Source: Amphibalanus amphitrite (Eukaryota; Arthropoda; Thecostraca; Balanomorpha; Balanidae). From it: a stretch of 64,000 nucleotides of DNA. This document shows positions 11,601-23,600 of this stretch, in pieces (positions within the stretch are counted from its first letter, which is position 1; the number at the start of each line of letters is the position of its first letter). Both the position numbers and the translations under genes were made by a program. Under the pieces are notes generated by a model. The model worked only from the letters and a program-made list of their open reading frames with translations, made no database searches and was not told the DNA's origin. The stretch lies in the NCBI RefSeq assembly GCF_019059575.1, contig NW_024882189.1:274001-338000 (forward strand). The letters run 5' to 3'.

Positions 11601-14600
11601 TGAGCAGAAGCCGCGCCCAAAGCCAGGGCCCCGGTAACGTGAGGTAGCCGAGTCGGGGCAGCGTGCGCTGACCCAAGCCGGGGCCGCAGCTTTGGGCGCG
11701 GTCTACCGCATCCCCGCGGGCAGCCCCGGGCTATCACATGACACCGGGAGGACGCGCGGCCCCGGCTTGGGTCAGCGCACGCTGCCCCGACTCGGCAACC
11801 TCACGTTATCGGGGCCCTGGCTTTGGGCGCGGTCTACCGCACCACCTAACAGGCGTGTTCGAAACCGCATGGGAGATGATGATGAACGGGTTTATCGAAA
11901 CTTGATTGGATGAGCATATCGGTAATAGCGATTTCAGTGTGTGCATTTATTGTTCATAGTGGTGTGAAATGTGGTTGGGGTACGACCGACAACCCGTCGG
12001 GGCGAATTTCGCACTGGGGTACTCAAAATTTGAAGAATTTAAGACGTTTCCATGAGTTTTGAAGGTATGGATAAGTTCTAAAAATCCGGTTCTCCTTATC
12101 TGGGCCATTAACTCCATACGGTCCAAGAAAGCTGGCACACTACCTTTAACGTTTCTAGACTAGTCGATCAGCTGTTCAGCCAAGCCGCATGTATTGATCA
12201 CATTCTACAAGCATGTAAATTAAACACCAATTGTATGTTCACTACGTAGGTCTCGCCAAACTTCCGCTTGTAGGTACCCTGTGGCGTAACGTCCGCTTTT
12301 ACACGTTTGTTATGCTCAGAGAAGCTTGGAGCTCCTTTGCTTAGATCATACAGAGTAACATGGAGAGCATGGTGCCTCGTTATCGTACGTATGATACCTC
12401 GGTACGGTACCTCGTTAGAGTACTGTTCAGTTCACTTCAGCAGCGGTCGACGGGCTGTCTGACGCCTGCATCGACGTTCGGCCGATCCCCAGCACTACCG
12501 GTGATATAGGTACCGTGCCCGTACCGGGGATCGTCTAGGAAGAAGGATCATTGGTCTCGTGATCCGTACTGTGCGTTGCTCCGACTTTCGGTCCCGTGAT
12601 CCGTGCCGTGCCCGGCAATGGTCCCGCGATTCGTACCTGCCGTGCTCGCTCGGCCATTGCAGTACCTATCGTGGTTCGTGGGCTGCTCCGTATCCGCACC
12701 ATACGTGGGTCACGTGATCTGCAGGCACCCTGGCAGTACCCGCCGATAGCGTGTTGTCCAATGAGGTTGTTTTTGCGGCGGCGCCTGGCCGGAGCCCTGT
12801 TTGTACAAAGGCGCGTGCACTGGCGGTCGCAGCCGCTAGCAAAAGGGGGGGCCAAAGTCACACTTGCGGGACATAACATTTATCCGTCACCGGGAGGGGG
12901 GGGGGAGAGGGGTGATCGGCTAATTTTTTACGTCCGCGAGGCGCCGCACAGTTGGCATTACTTATGCTTCATCCATCTCATTCTTGCGTGAAATCTTTGA
13001 GCTCAATACCAGTTCCATTTACCGTCTCACGGTGTGCCCACCGGTCGGGCCGCTGCACCGTCCATGACGACGGATCGGTGTAGCATACTGCATAGGTATA
13101 CTGGAAGGTCAGGCACGCGGATTCATGACCTTACCACTATAAAACAATTCGGAAAAGTACAGATACATCTTGCTAAAAAGTACAGATACCTCTTGCTTTG
13201 AACAAGCATGTGAAACCCAGAGAGCATTTTTAGACTATGACATTTACCCATATAGGTACCTAGTTGTGTGGCGGCGGGAGAGAGTAGGTACACCGGCCTC
13301 TGGAGACCCCCACAGGTTCCGAGCTTTCAGAATTGGCATCTGAGGGCCGCGCGCGACTCCTGCGGGGCTTCGCAACGGCTCTGTTGGGGCTCACTCAACC
13401 TGCCTAGTCCTACTGCTAAAAAGACTGGCCCTGAGCCCTAAGGACTTCATCAGTCTCTGCCAGCCCCAGGACCCACACCGGCTCATGGGGTCCCGACTCC
13501 CGACCTCGAAATATGATGGAATCAGCGCGGGACCATCAGGACGTAAAGCAATCTCGATCAGGACCAACGTAAGGCTGTGCCGGAGACTGCGTGAGCCCTC
13601 TGATCTTCAGAAACCCACCCATGTATGTTTTCATGTAGAGACTAGTTTAGGGCCCTCAGAGACCAGTACAGGGCCTGCAAACTACAAAGGCCAGTAGTTT
13701 GAGACCATCAGAGACTGAGTTGGGCTCTCAGAGGCTAATGTGGGTCCTTACTCATTACAGGCCAGCATGGGCCCTCAGAGGTCAGCGTGGGGCCCTAAAA
13801 GACCGGCATGAGCCGTCGTTGGACCCCAGAGGCCAGCAGAGGGCCCTCAAAGGCCAAGATGGGCCCTCCTCAGAGGCCAATGCAGACCCTTAGAGGCCGG
13901 CATCGGGTCTTCAGCAGCCAGTGCGAGGCCCTTATTGGCACCTAAAGGTTCGTCTTGGGACACCAGAGACAGAAATAAGGCCACCAGAGACCGGTGTGAG
14001 ACCCTCAGACGCCGGTTGGGACCCCTGAGGCCGGTTAGGGGCCCTCATAGGCCAGATGTGGGGCCTCAGAGGTTGATGTAGGCTCTTAGCGGTCAACGTG
14101 GGCGCTTGACCGCCACTGAAGTTCCCTCAGAGGTCAGTGTAGGACGTTCAAAGACCGGTGTGGGAGCTATATTAAAAGCTGGGCGTGGTTTTTTTTAGCC
14201 TCGTGACGATCGAATAATTGCCAGGGCCCCATACACCTATATGGGGGCCCATTGGTTGTTTGAGGGGGGGGGGGGGGCAAATGATATGATGGCCCCCTTT
14301 ATTGACCTTTGGGGGCATGGCCCTGATGCCCCCCCGGCCCCCCGCGACCGCCACTGTGTACACATTACACACATGCCTCTGAGATTACATACTAGCTCAT
14401 GCAAACTCTATGCAGGCCCCGGAGGTCCCACGCTAATCCTTAAGAAACCAAGCCGGCATAGGGCGTCACCACCGGGCTTCTGAGGTGCACAGCACCAACC
14501 CATGAGGTCTTACTTTAGTGTCTTGGAGCCAATCTCCTTTAGCAGGGCCCACCCGCCACTGCCGAAGAGGGTCTCATGCCAGCCATTGCTGAATGCTGGG

Positions 14601-17600
14601 CCTACGAGAGCCTCAAGTAAACCCACGCTGATATTCCATATAAGATCCGGCCATACTCGTGAACCGGTGCCAGCGACGCTGACCGCCAAATTGACAGAAT
14701 GCGAAACTGAGCACACTCATGAGTGAAATTTACGTCCTTTGATGGCGCAAGAAAGAAAATGAAACATACGAAAAGCTTTTCTAGGACTTTTGTTCGATCT
14801 GAAAGGTGGGGCCAAAAGATAGTATGGCCCCACCTTTCAGCACCAAAGGGGGGGCCATGGCCCCCGTGGCCCCCCCCCTGCGACCGCCAGTGGGCGCGTG
14901 CGCGGGCGTCATGCTGAGTGCGCCGGTGGCTGGGCGGGCCGGGGCGCGCCGTCACTGGCACAGGAAGTGACTGGTGGTTGCCGCCCGCCCCGCGGCTGGG
15001 TCTGTGGACTGGGAGCGGCGCGTCTGACAGGTCAGACTGGGCAGTCGGACGGCCGCTCCCGAGTTATGTCACCGCCGGGCGTGTCCCCGGTACAGTCACT
15101 TCTGCAACGTGTGATGATCCCGTTAGGAGGCGCGCTCTGGCGCTTCCGTCATCGCCCGGGGCGGTCCGATTCCCCTCGCCTATCTGCCGGCTGACGTGGC
15201 GGTCACATACCCTATCAGACCTCTGATTACGGCAATCACTGAGTCAGCTGCCGTCGTCACTCGTCGTGACAACGGCGCGATGCACGGGATTCTCAGCGAT
15301 ATTGTCTTGTATTGAGACTGATCTCTGCCAGTGTTGGTATAAAACGGTAAAATGACTAATTTCAAGTAATCGTTTTATTCTAACGCATTCCAGATTCCGG
15401 CAGAAAATTTGACGTATTTTCTTACTATCATTTGTCTTTGGCTTGCACGCTCTCTCATCTCTCCCTCCAAACAAAGAATGTTGCACAGTGCGGCTATCCC
15501 TACCGTCCGATCGGAAACCGTTTGATGTCAAACCTTGCTTCAGAGGGGATGTTAGCACTTGCCTTATTGCTGGTCGGTGCCACTGAGAGGACCGGGACTG
15601 GAGGGCTCCGGGGGCACTGGGAGAGTGGGGTGGCCGCCGTGATGCTGTCGGTCGGCACTCCGGGGCTGGCACCGGGTCCCAGTGATACTGTATGCCCCAT
15701 ACAGTGTCACTGAGTCGACACGGCTGTGGTTCCGTCTCGGGTCATACAGTCTGTGTTTGAGTCTCCGGTGTGTGGGGAGTTTACGGGCGGTAATATGTCC
15801 GACAGGCTGCTCTGTGTTCCAGTTCCCGGTGTAAGGAGTCGGTACCGTCAACCGTGGTGATATGTCCCCGTCAGAGAGGGTGCTGTCTGTTCCGTTTCCG
15901 GTGTAGTACGGTGGTGACATGTTCTGGTCAGACAAGCTGCTCGTTCTCCAGCCGGGGCGATGTGGGGATTTATACGGTGGCGGCTCCGTGCCGGCCGGCG
16001 GAGAAGGAGCGCACAGTGATGCAAATGGGGTTCACGAGTGGCCATAAATACCCAAAAGTCAAGTTTACTAAATCGAGTTAATTGCGATATGGCCGAGTAG
16101 ACAAATGTTTGGGGCATCTGAAATCACATGGTTTTCATGTTTTTGTCAAAACCGGCCTCGTGTATAATCGTCAGAAGTCGTGACAATTTCTAGGTCGTAA
16201 AATGACGGTCAGACGCTCGCAAGTTCAAACGCCGCTGGTTTGCGTTCATTTCGTACAAATTGAAAAAATTATGCATGGGAATGATCCCCAAAGCCTTCTG
16301 CTTCTAATGCCGGGTCACAAAAAGCTGTATCTCATTCGCTTTGGCGGTAATCTGACTATTTATCATCATGTTGCAATCGCAGTTTTTTACTAAGAAAAAA
16401 ATGTTTTCGTTTCACCTACAGCACCTAACACAGTGTGTGCCCGTTAGTCCACCATACCATAGCCTTCCCTAATCATTTCTGAGTCGCATCGTGAAAGAAT
16501 TAAGGCACTAGCACAGGGCTGACCGGCGCTACAGAGATTTTTGTCCGGGCGGTCGGGTGCCGCAGTGGGCGCGCAGTGGACGGGTGGGTGCCGCCGCGCG
16601 GCGTCCGGGCGACGCAGCGCACTATGGTTGGAAACGGCCTCACGGATGGCCGGGGGTCAACGCGAAAAAATGTTTTGCCCATAACTTGTTAATGCGTTGA
16701 CCGACTGCGATGAAACTTTGCATAGGTATACCAGTGTCTTTCGTGCATCATACAGTAACTCAGAAATGACGAGGTCACGTCACGTCACGCGTGTGTGACG
16801 TCATCATTGCAAGTATGCTATAAGTCGCCTATGTCTTTCGTTATGTTATCGATATCGCTAGGCATTTTGAACATGTTTTGAATACTGCTATTACTGAATG
16901 GATATTGTTGTTATGCTTTAGGGCGAGAAATATCAACGTAGTGACGCACAGTGTCTTACTATTGGTCATAAAGGGTCAAAAATTTGGAGAAAGAGTATTT
17001 ATGATTTTTTTTTAGATTGGGCAAAAAAGTAAGAAATAAAATGACGATCAAATGACAAAACATGCGTCAGATTAACCCGGCAGTTGCTGGGGTATTTCCC
17101 CATCCGCCGTTTGCCGGGGGGGGGGGGGGGCGTTCAACGCCCCCAGCCGATAACTCGCGAACAAATAGGCGCAGCAAAACGCACGAGGCGCGGCAAACGA
17201 AAGAAGAACGCGACGAGACGATTCACATGAATACTTTAAAGTTGAATTTCGAGGTCACAGGTCGGGTCAAGGTCAGGTCAAACACTTGAAATCGGGCTTT
17301 CAGTAGCATGGACTTTAGAACCTCGCAATCGGTGCCTCGCGTTTCGCGTTTCGATTATATCGTCATCAGTTGGTCCTAAATAAATTCAGTCATCAGTTGG
17401 TCCTAAACAATCTGTCACAACTGTCACAACCCTTCATATAAGTGCTAAAAGAGTGTCAGATCAATGTAGGGGTCAGTCAAACATAGGCCACTGGCCAGGG
17501 TCAAAGTCAGGTCAATCAGGTAAGCACATAACCCCGAAAATTAAAAATGGTACCTATTCGCAGCCCATGCATGACACATGTTTTATGGGTACTTTTGGGC

Positions 17601-20600
17601 GTAGAACACGATGGTGACATTCATTTTATCATACGAGTACGTGGCTGGTTGAAAAAGATCAATTTCAGAAATGCATGCATCATGGTCGTGAAGTAGTCAC
17701 GAGAAATTGCCATCATCATCATCATCATCATTTATTTCGTTTGGAAGCTCCATGCACTCACGGCTTTTCAGTCCAAGTGTCATACAGTAAATAGGTAGGC
17801 ACATATATAAAGCTAAAATAAACACTTAAGCTAAAAGTAAAAACCATGAAAAGCATGGGACTTAAAAAGTAAAATGCATATCGGTACAAATGACCGAAAG
17901 CTACGCGCACAGTGACTAGTAACCATTGAGTAATAGTCGACAACGCCTGCGACAAGTGGCCGACGTGCGTGACGACCGAATGTCTGCTGGCAGCGAGTTC
18001 CAAACGTCACAGGCGCGGTAATAAAAGAACTTGCGAGCATGTTCGGTGCGGACCCTCGGCAGTTCGAGCTGCATATTCTCAGTGGCTCGAGTCTGTCTGC
18101 TCGACACGTCGCTGCGTTTTACAAACCGCTCAGAGAGGCACTTCGGTGCATGAACATTATTCAACAAGTAATGCACAGTACTGCAGTCATTCTCCGCCAC
18201 CAGCCTGTCTATATGGGGCCAGCATAGCTCTGCCAACAGAGGCGTCACATGAGCCGAGCGTCGGACCCCCATGACGACCTGTGCACAGTGGTTTATCACC
18301 TTCTGAATACGGTGTCGCTGCACGACGCCACATCCCGACCACACAGACATACAGTATCGGATGTGGGGGAAAATTAACATCTCCACGATCATCTGCTTCA
18401 CGTTTCGCGGCAGGCCGCGAGCGGATCTGGACAGTCCCCCTAGTGTGGCATAGCATCGGCGGATGACCGCGGTCACATGCGATTCAAAAGTCAGTCCGGA
18501 GTCGACTACCACACCGAGAATCTTGGTCGCTACAGATGGACGAATCGTCGCACTACCAAATTTAACAGTAAATTCTGTGTCGAGTCGGCGCCTTTGTGAC
18601 TTTACAACAACAAGATCTGTTTTGGTGGGATTGATTTTCAAACAGTTTTGAACAAACCAGTGACTCGCGATCTCTAAAGTGCTCTCTACATCTGATTTGA
18701 GTTTTGGCATGTGCTTTGGTGATACTCTATGCAAAAACTGAACGTCATCGGCGTACATAACAGTTTTTGTGTCCAGGTACGATGCTAGATCATTCGTGAA
18801 AATCAAAAACAGGATCGGCCCGAGCAGCGACCCCTGAATCACGCCGTGAGTGATCGGTCTCACTTCCTCACCACCCCGAACCACCTGACATCTGTCGGAC
18901 AACCAGTCACGGAACCAGTGCGCGTCGATTCCATACCAGCCCAGCTTTTCCAGGAGCCGGGGATGCTGGACACTGTCAAAAGCCTTACTGGTGTCAGCGG
19001 TCGTCAGACACCCTATGAGGCCGCCATCCAGGCCTTCCATGAGAAAACTGGCAGTGTCCAGCATCGCCGACTCCGTGGATCGGCCAGGCCGGAACCCGTG
19101 CTGCGTCTCGGTCAGAATGTCGTGCGCAAGCAGGTAGGCGATGAGCTGACCGCACACAACACTCTCCGCCACCTTAGCGACAGTCGGCAGCAGCGATAGC
19201 GGACGGTAGTTAGACGGGTCGTCTACTGGCCCCGACTTGTGCAACGGCAGTACACGGGCAACCTTCCACTCGGCTGGGAGCTCACCAGACACGAGGGACG
19301 CGTTAATAATGTTCAGCAGGTGCGGTCCTATCACTGGGAATGTCATGCGCAGCATGCCGATCGTCACCCCGTCATCGCCACTCGCCCTCGATGTCGACAT
19401 GCGCTGGATGGCAGCCGACAGTTCAGGCAGCGTCACTGGGCGAACACGGAAGGCACCGCTCACTACACGGGTCGGCCGGGGCGACAGTGGCGCCACCACG
19501 CGCTGCGCCTCCTCCAGTGCGGCGGCCACGCGCGGGCCGACGGCGGCAAAGTATCGGTTCAGGCTGTCCGCCCAGTCAGTACCGCTCGGAGCTGATGATG
19601 TAGATGGTGTTGCTGTCCGAGGTGAGATGAGAAACCGTCTGATGTCCGTCCATGTAGTGCGCCGAGACCGACGGAAAGACGATAGGAAGAAGGCGGACTT
19701 GGCGTGGAGCTGAGCGCTCTTCACGCGGTTGCGGCAGAGCCGGTACCGCTGACTCGCCAGCTCGTCAGCCGGCCGCTCTCGCCTCTCCCCGTCCGCCAGG
19801 TCCCGCTCTCTCATCAGAGCTCGCAGGTCGTCGCTGTCGGTGAGCCATGGTGCAGGTGCATGTCTCGGCCTGATAGTCTTCTCCGGCATGTGCCTGTCGA
19901 TGACCGGCGACCACACGGCGAGCCACGCCCTCCATTTATCGGCGGGATCAGCCGATCCGTACACAGCCGTCCAGTCGGAGACCAACAGGTCCAGGCAGAG
20001 AGCGTCAGGCACCAGGTCCCGCGTCGATCTGATCGTGACCTCGACGGGACGGCGGCGCTCCCGCTGCAGTGTGGTCTCGGCGATCACCAGGTCGTGGTCC
20101 GACCAGCTGCACGGCTCGACCCTGGCGGTGGTGACGTCATCAGAGGCACGCACCAGGACGTGATCGAGCAGGGTCCCAGACGCAGGTCGAGTCTGACAGG
20201 TCACCAGCTGCTTCGTGTTCAGGTCGCTGAGCATCTGCAGATACCAACGGACGTCGGGCTTGTCGGGCTGTAGGCTGTCAAAATTCGTATCACCGAGCAC
20301 GAAAATCGGCTTCCCGGTGCTGATGACGTGCGCCAGCTGAGTCTGGAGATCGTCGAGAGCGGCCGCCACCGGAGCGCTCGGAGGGCGGTAGAGTACTCCG
20401 ACGATAGCCGTGGTAGTGCTGCGGATGCTGATCCACAGCGATTCCAGCTGGGAGTCACCCGCCGGCACCGTCAGAGTCTCCGCGCGCAGCGTGGCACGAA
20501 CGAGGATGCAGACCCCACCTCCCCTCCGGCGACCGGGTCGCGCAGGCCGATCCCGTCTCAGCACGGTGTAGCCCGGGAAGATGAGAAAACTGTTGTCGAT

Positions 20601-23600
20601 GTTATCGGTAAGCCATGTCTCACTGAGGCACAGAATGTCAATGGCCTTCCCCTGTAGGGCGTAGTTAACTTCATCCATAGATGGCATCAGTGACCGAACA
20701 TTTAAGTGCGCTATCCTCAGCGGTGGGCGGGTCGTTCGGCGCTGCTGGCGCCCTCGGCTGTCGCCTCCTGAGCTGATGGTGAATCTGAGGGCCCTCTCGG
20801 TCTGAACCGCAGTGAGTCGCGGCGGGTAGGTCAGGCACCGGTCATAGGCGCCACCCGGTGGGATCCCGGTATCCACCGGCCGACGTGCTCTGCCTCTCCG
20901 CAGCTGGTGCCTCCACCCGGCACGGCAGCCCCGGTGGGTTCTGCGGACGGGGCGCGCTGCGCCGGCCGGCCGGCTCCCATACTCTCTCCCGTCAGCTCCG
21001 GTCGCTCCGATGAGCCGCGCCGGGGCGGCGGCGCCAGCGCCAGCCGACCACGGTCGGCGGGGCGCATGCGCCTGCCAGGCCGGCCGCAGCAGCGGCCGAG
21101 ACGCGCCGACCGCCACCAGGTCACGGGTTCCACCGTACCAGTTACGGTAGAGCTCCAGCGAGCGCGCTGATTGGTTGAGCGCGCTCCACCGAAACCGGTA
21201 GAACCGCGATCGATCGAGCGAGGCCCCGCCCATGCCCGTGCGCAGCACATCACAGCGCGACAAACGACACAATAAGAACACTGAGAATGTCACTAAAACT
21301 TGTAGCCACTGCATAGAAAGTCACCTCCTCGGTAAAATCACTTAACTGTCTCCATCTCTGCACGGTTTCACGGTCGTGGAGCGTCTCCTTCCGGGCAAAA
21401 ACACTCAAAATACGGAGCTCACAGTATGGCGGCCGCCGTAGTCAGGCGCCAGCCCTGTACGGCCAACATTCAGTTCAAGATTTTGGAAAATGTAGAACGA
21501 TGATCAAAAACCATAGATAGCCATTTGATTTGCCATGGTATTGGCAGTGTAATGGCGTTTACAGCATGTCTGTATGTCTGCTCTGTCGGTGGATATCCAT
21601 ATCCATACTCCAGGATATCCATACACGTTTGCACGATATCCATACTCCAGGTGCAGGGGCGAGCAGTTACTTCTTACGAGGGGTGCGGAGTCGAAGTCAG
21701 AGTCGGAGTCAGAGTCGGAGTCGGAGTCAGAGTCGCCCAGAGTCGTGGCAACGAGCCAGGAGTCGGAGTCGGAGACGGGGTCGGTCAGGAGCCCGCAGTG
21801 GAAGTCGGAGTCTGTCCGAATCGGAACAGCTCCATCACGACTCCGAAACACTGGCAGGGGTCCGGAGTCGGAGACAGAGTCGGCCGGAGTCATGGCAACG
21901 AGTCAGGAGTCGGAGTCGTAGTCGGAGTCGGATTTGGCGCCACCACGACTCCGCAAACCTGCTTCTTACCATCATTTATAAGGATAGGCGATTGCAAGAC
22001 TGACGAGCCGACCTGGTGCTAACGAAGCGACGGGTAGGTACGCCTCGGGAGATGAAGCTTCACGGACGATTTTGCGCACAAGTGCGCAGTCTGCTTTTAC
22101 GTTCCCCTTACGCAGAATTGAACAGAGATTTATTCTGCCAAAAAGCTCAATGGAGGTCGATGGAGAACTTTTTGTATGTCCAATGAAACATAAACGTAAT
22201 TTTGCAAATATTGCTGTGGTGACACTGCAAACAGAATGCAATGCCGTTCCTGATTTTGAACACGCATGGGAAAAAGAGTCACTCCACTCGATAGCCAACA
22301 TAACAAGGATTATTTTGATATATAATAATCCAGTTTTACAACGTCATGGAGGTACTCCACATGCTATCACCAGCGCGGTTGTTTAAACCTTTGACGGCGC
22401 ACCAAAAAAGCCACTCTCAGAAACTCCCGATTCCACGTACAATAATGGAGACTAAATGCGCAACTAAATAATTTTTTCTGCCCAATTCAAAACATTTCAT
22501 CAATTTCCAACAGAATGACACCCCAAATATACATAAATTCCGAAATTGCCCACGGCCATCCGTGAGGCCGTTTCCAACCATAGTGCAGCGGCGCGGCCGC
22601 CCGGGCCGCCCGCTGCGCCGCGGCACCCGACCGTGCCGGACGAAAACTTCTGTAGCGCCGGTCAGCCCTGTGCTAGCGCCTTAATTCTTTCGCGATGCGA
22701 CTCAGAAATGATTAGGGAATGCTATGATATGGTGCACTAACGGGCACACACTGTGGGAAGTGCTGTAGATGAATTGAAAGCAAATATTGTTGGTAAAAAA
22801 CTGCGGTTGCAACATGATTACAAATAGTTAGCTCACCGCCAAACCAAAATAGATACGGCTTTTTATGACGTGGCATTAGAAGCAGCAGGTTTCGGGGAGC
22901 ATTTTCATGTATAATTCTTGCAGTTTGTATGACATGAACGCACGCTAGCGGCACTTGAATTTCAAGTACCTGACAGTCATTTTACGACATCGAAAATGTC
23001 TCGACTTCTGACAATCCTACACGAGGCCGGTTTTGACAAAAACATTAAAATCATACTTTTTCAGACACCCCAAACATTTGCCTGACTGACCATATTACGA
23101 TTTATTCGATTAAGCGAACTTGAATTTTGGGCCTTTTTCGTATTTATGGCCACTCGTGAACCCCATTTGCATCACTGTGGAGCGGAGCGGAGGGGCAGCT
23201 GGCACGATGACGCGCGCTTCTCAGAATCGGCCGCCGAGGTCACGCATTGGCGAGGCCACCCCGCTTCAGCCAATTCTGGACGGTTTCGAGCCGAATACCC
23301 GAGTCAGGAGCTTATTCAGCGTCCTAAATAAGCTGACTGATCTGGGCTGATCTGCGATCTCGTCGGTCATGCCGTTCTTCAGGGTTTTTGGGAGATATTC
23401 CCACTTTGCGAAATTCCTGGATCATTTGTTATGACGGGGCTTGAATCATCAATACCTTCTTACTTTACATTCCATTGATGGCAAATTGACTATCCATAGG
23501 TGCTTACTGAACACTCGTTTTTTTTCTCCTCTTTGTTTGAGCCCGCTATGGGTGAGGTATTAGAATGTGCCTGCTGATCGACCTTTTCGAACGGAGCCGC

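Noticed and set aside
17061..17290. Possible second piggyBac-like element starting TTAACCC near 17069
   Set aside because: No matching terminal repeat or second TTAA was found at a plausible distance.
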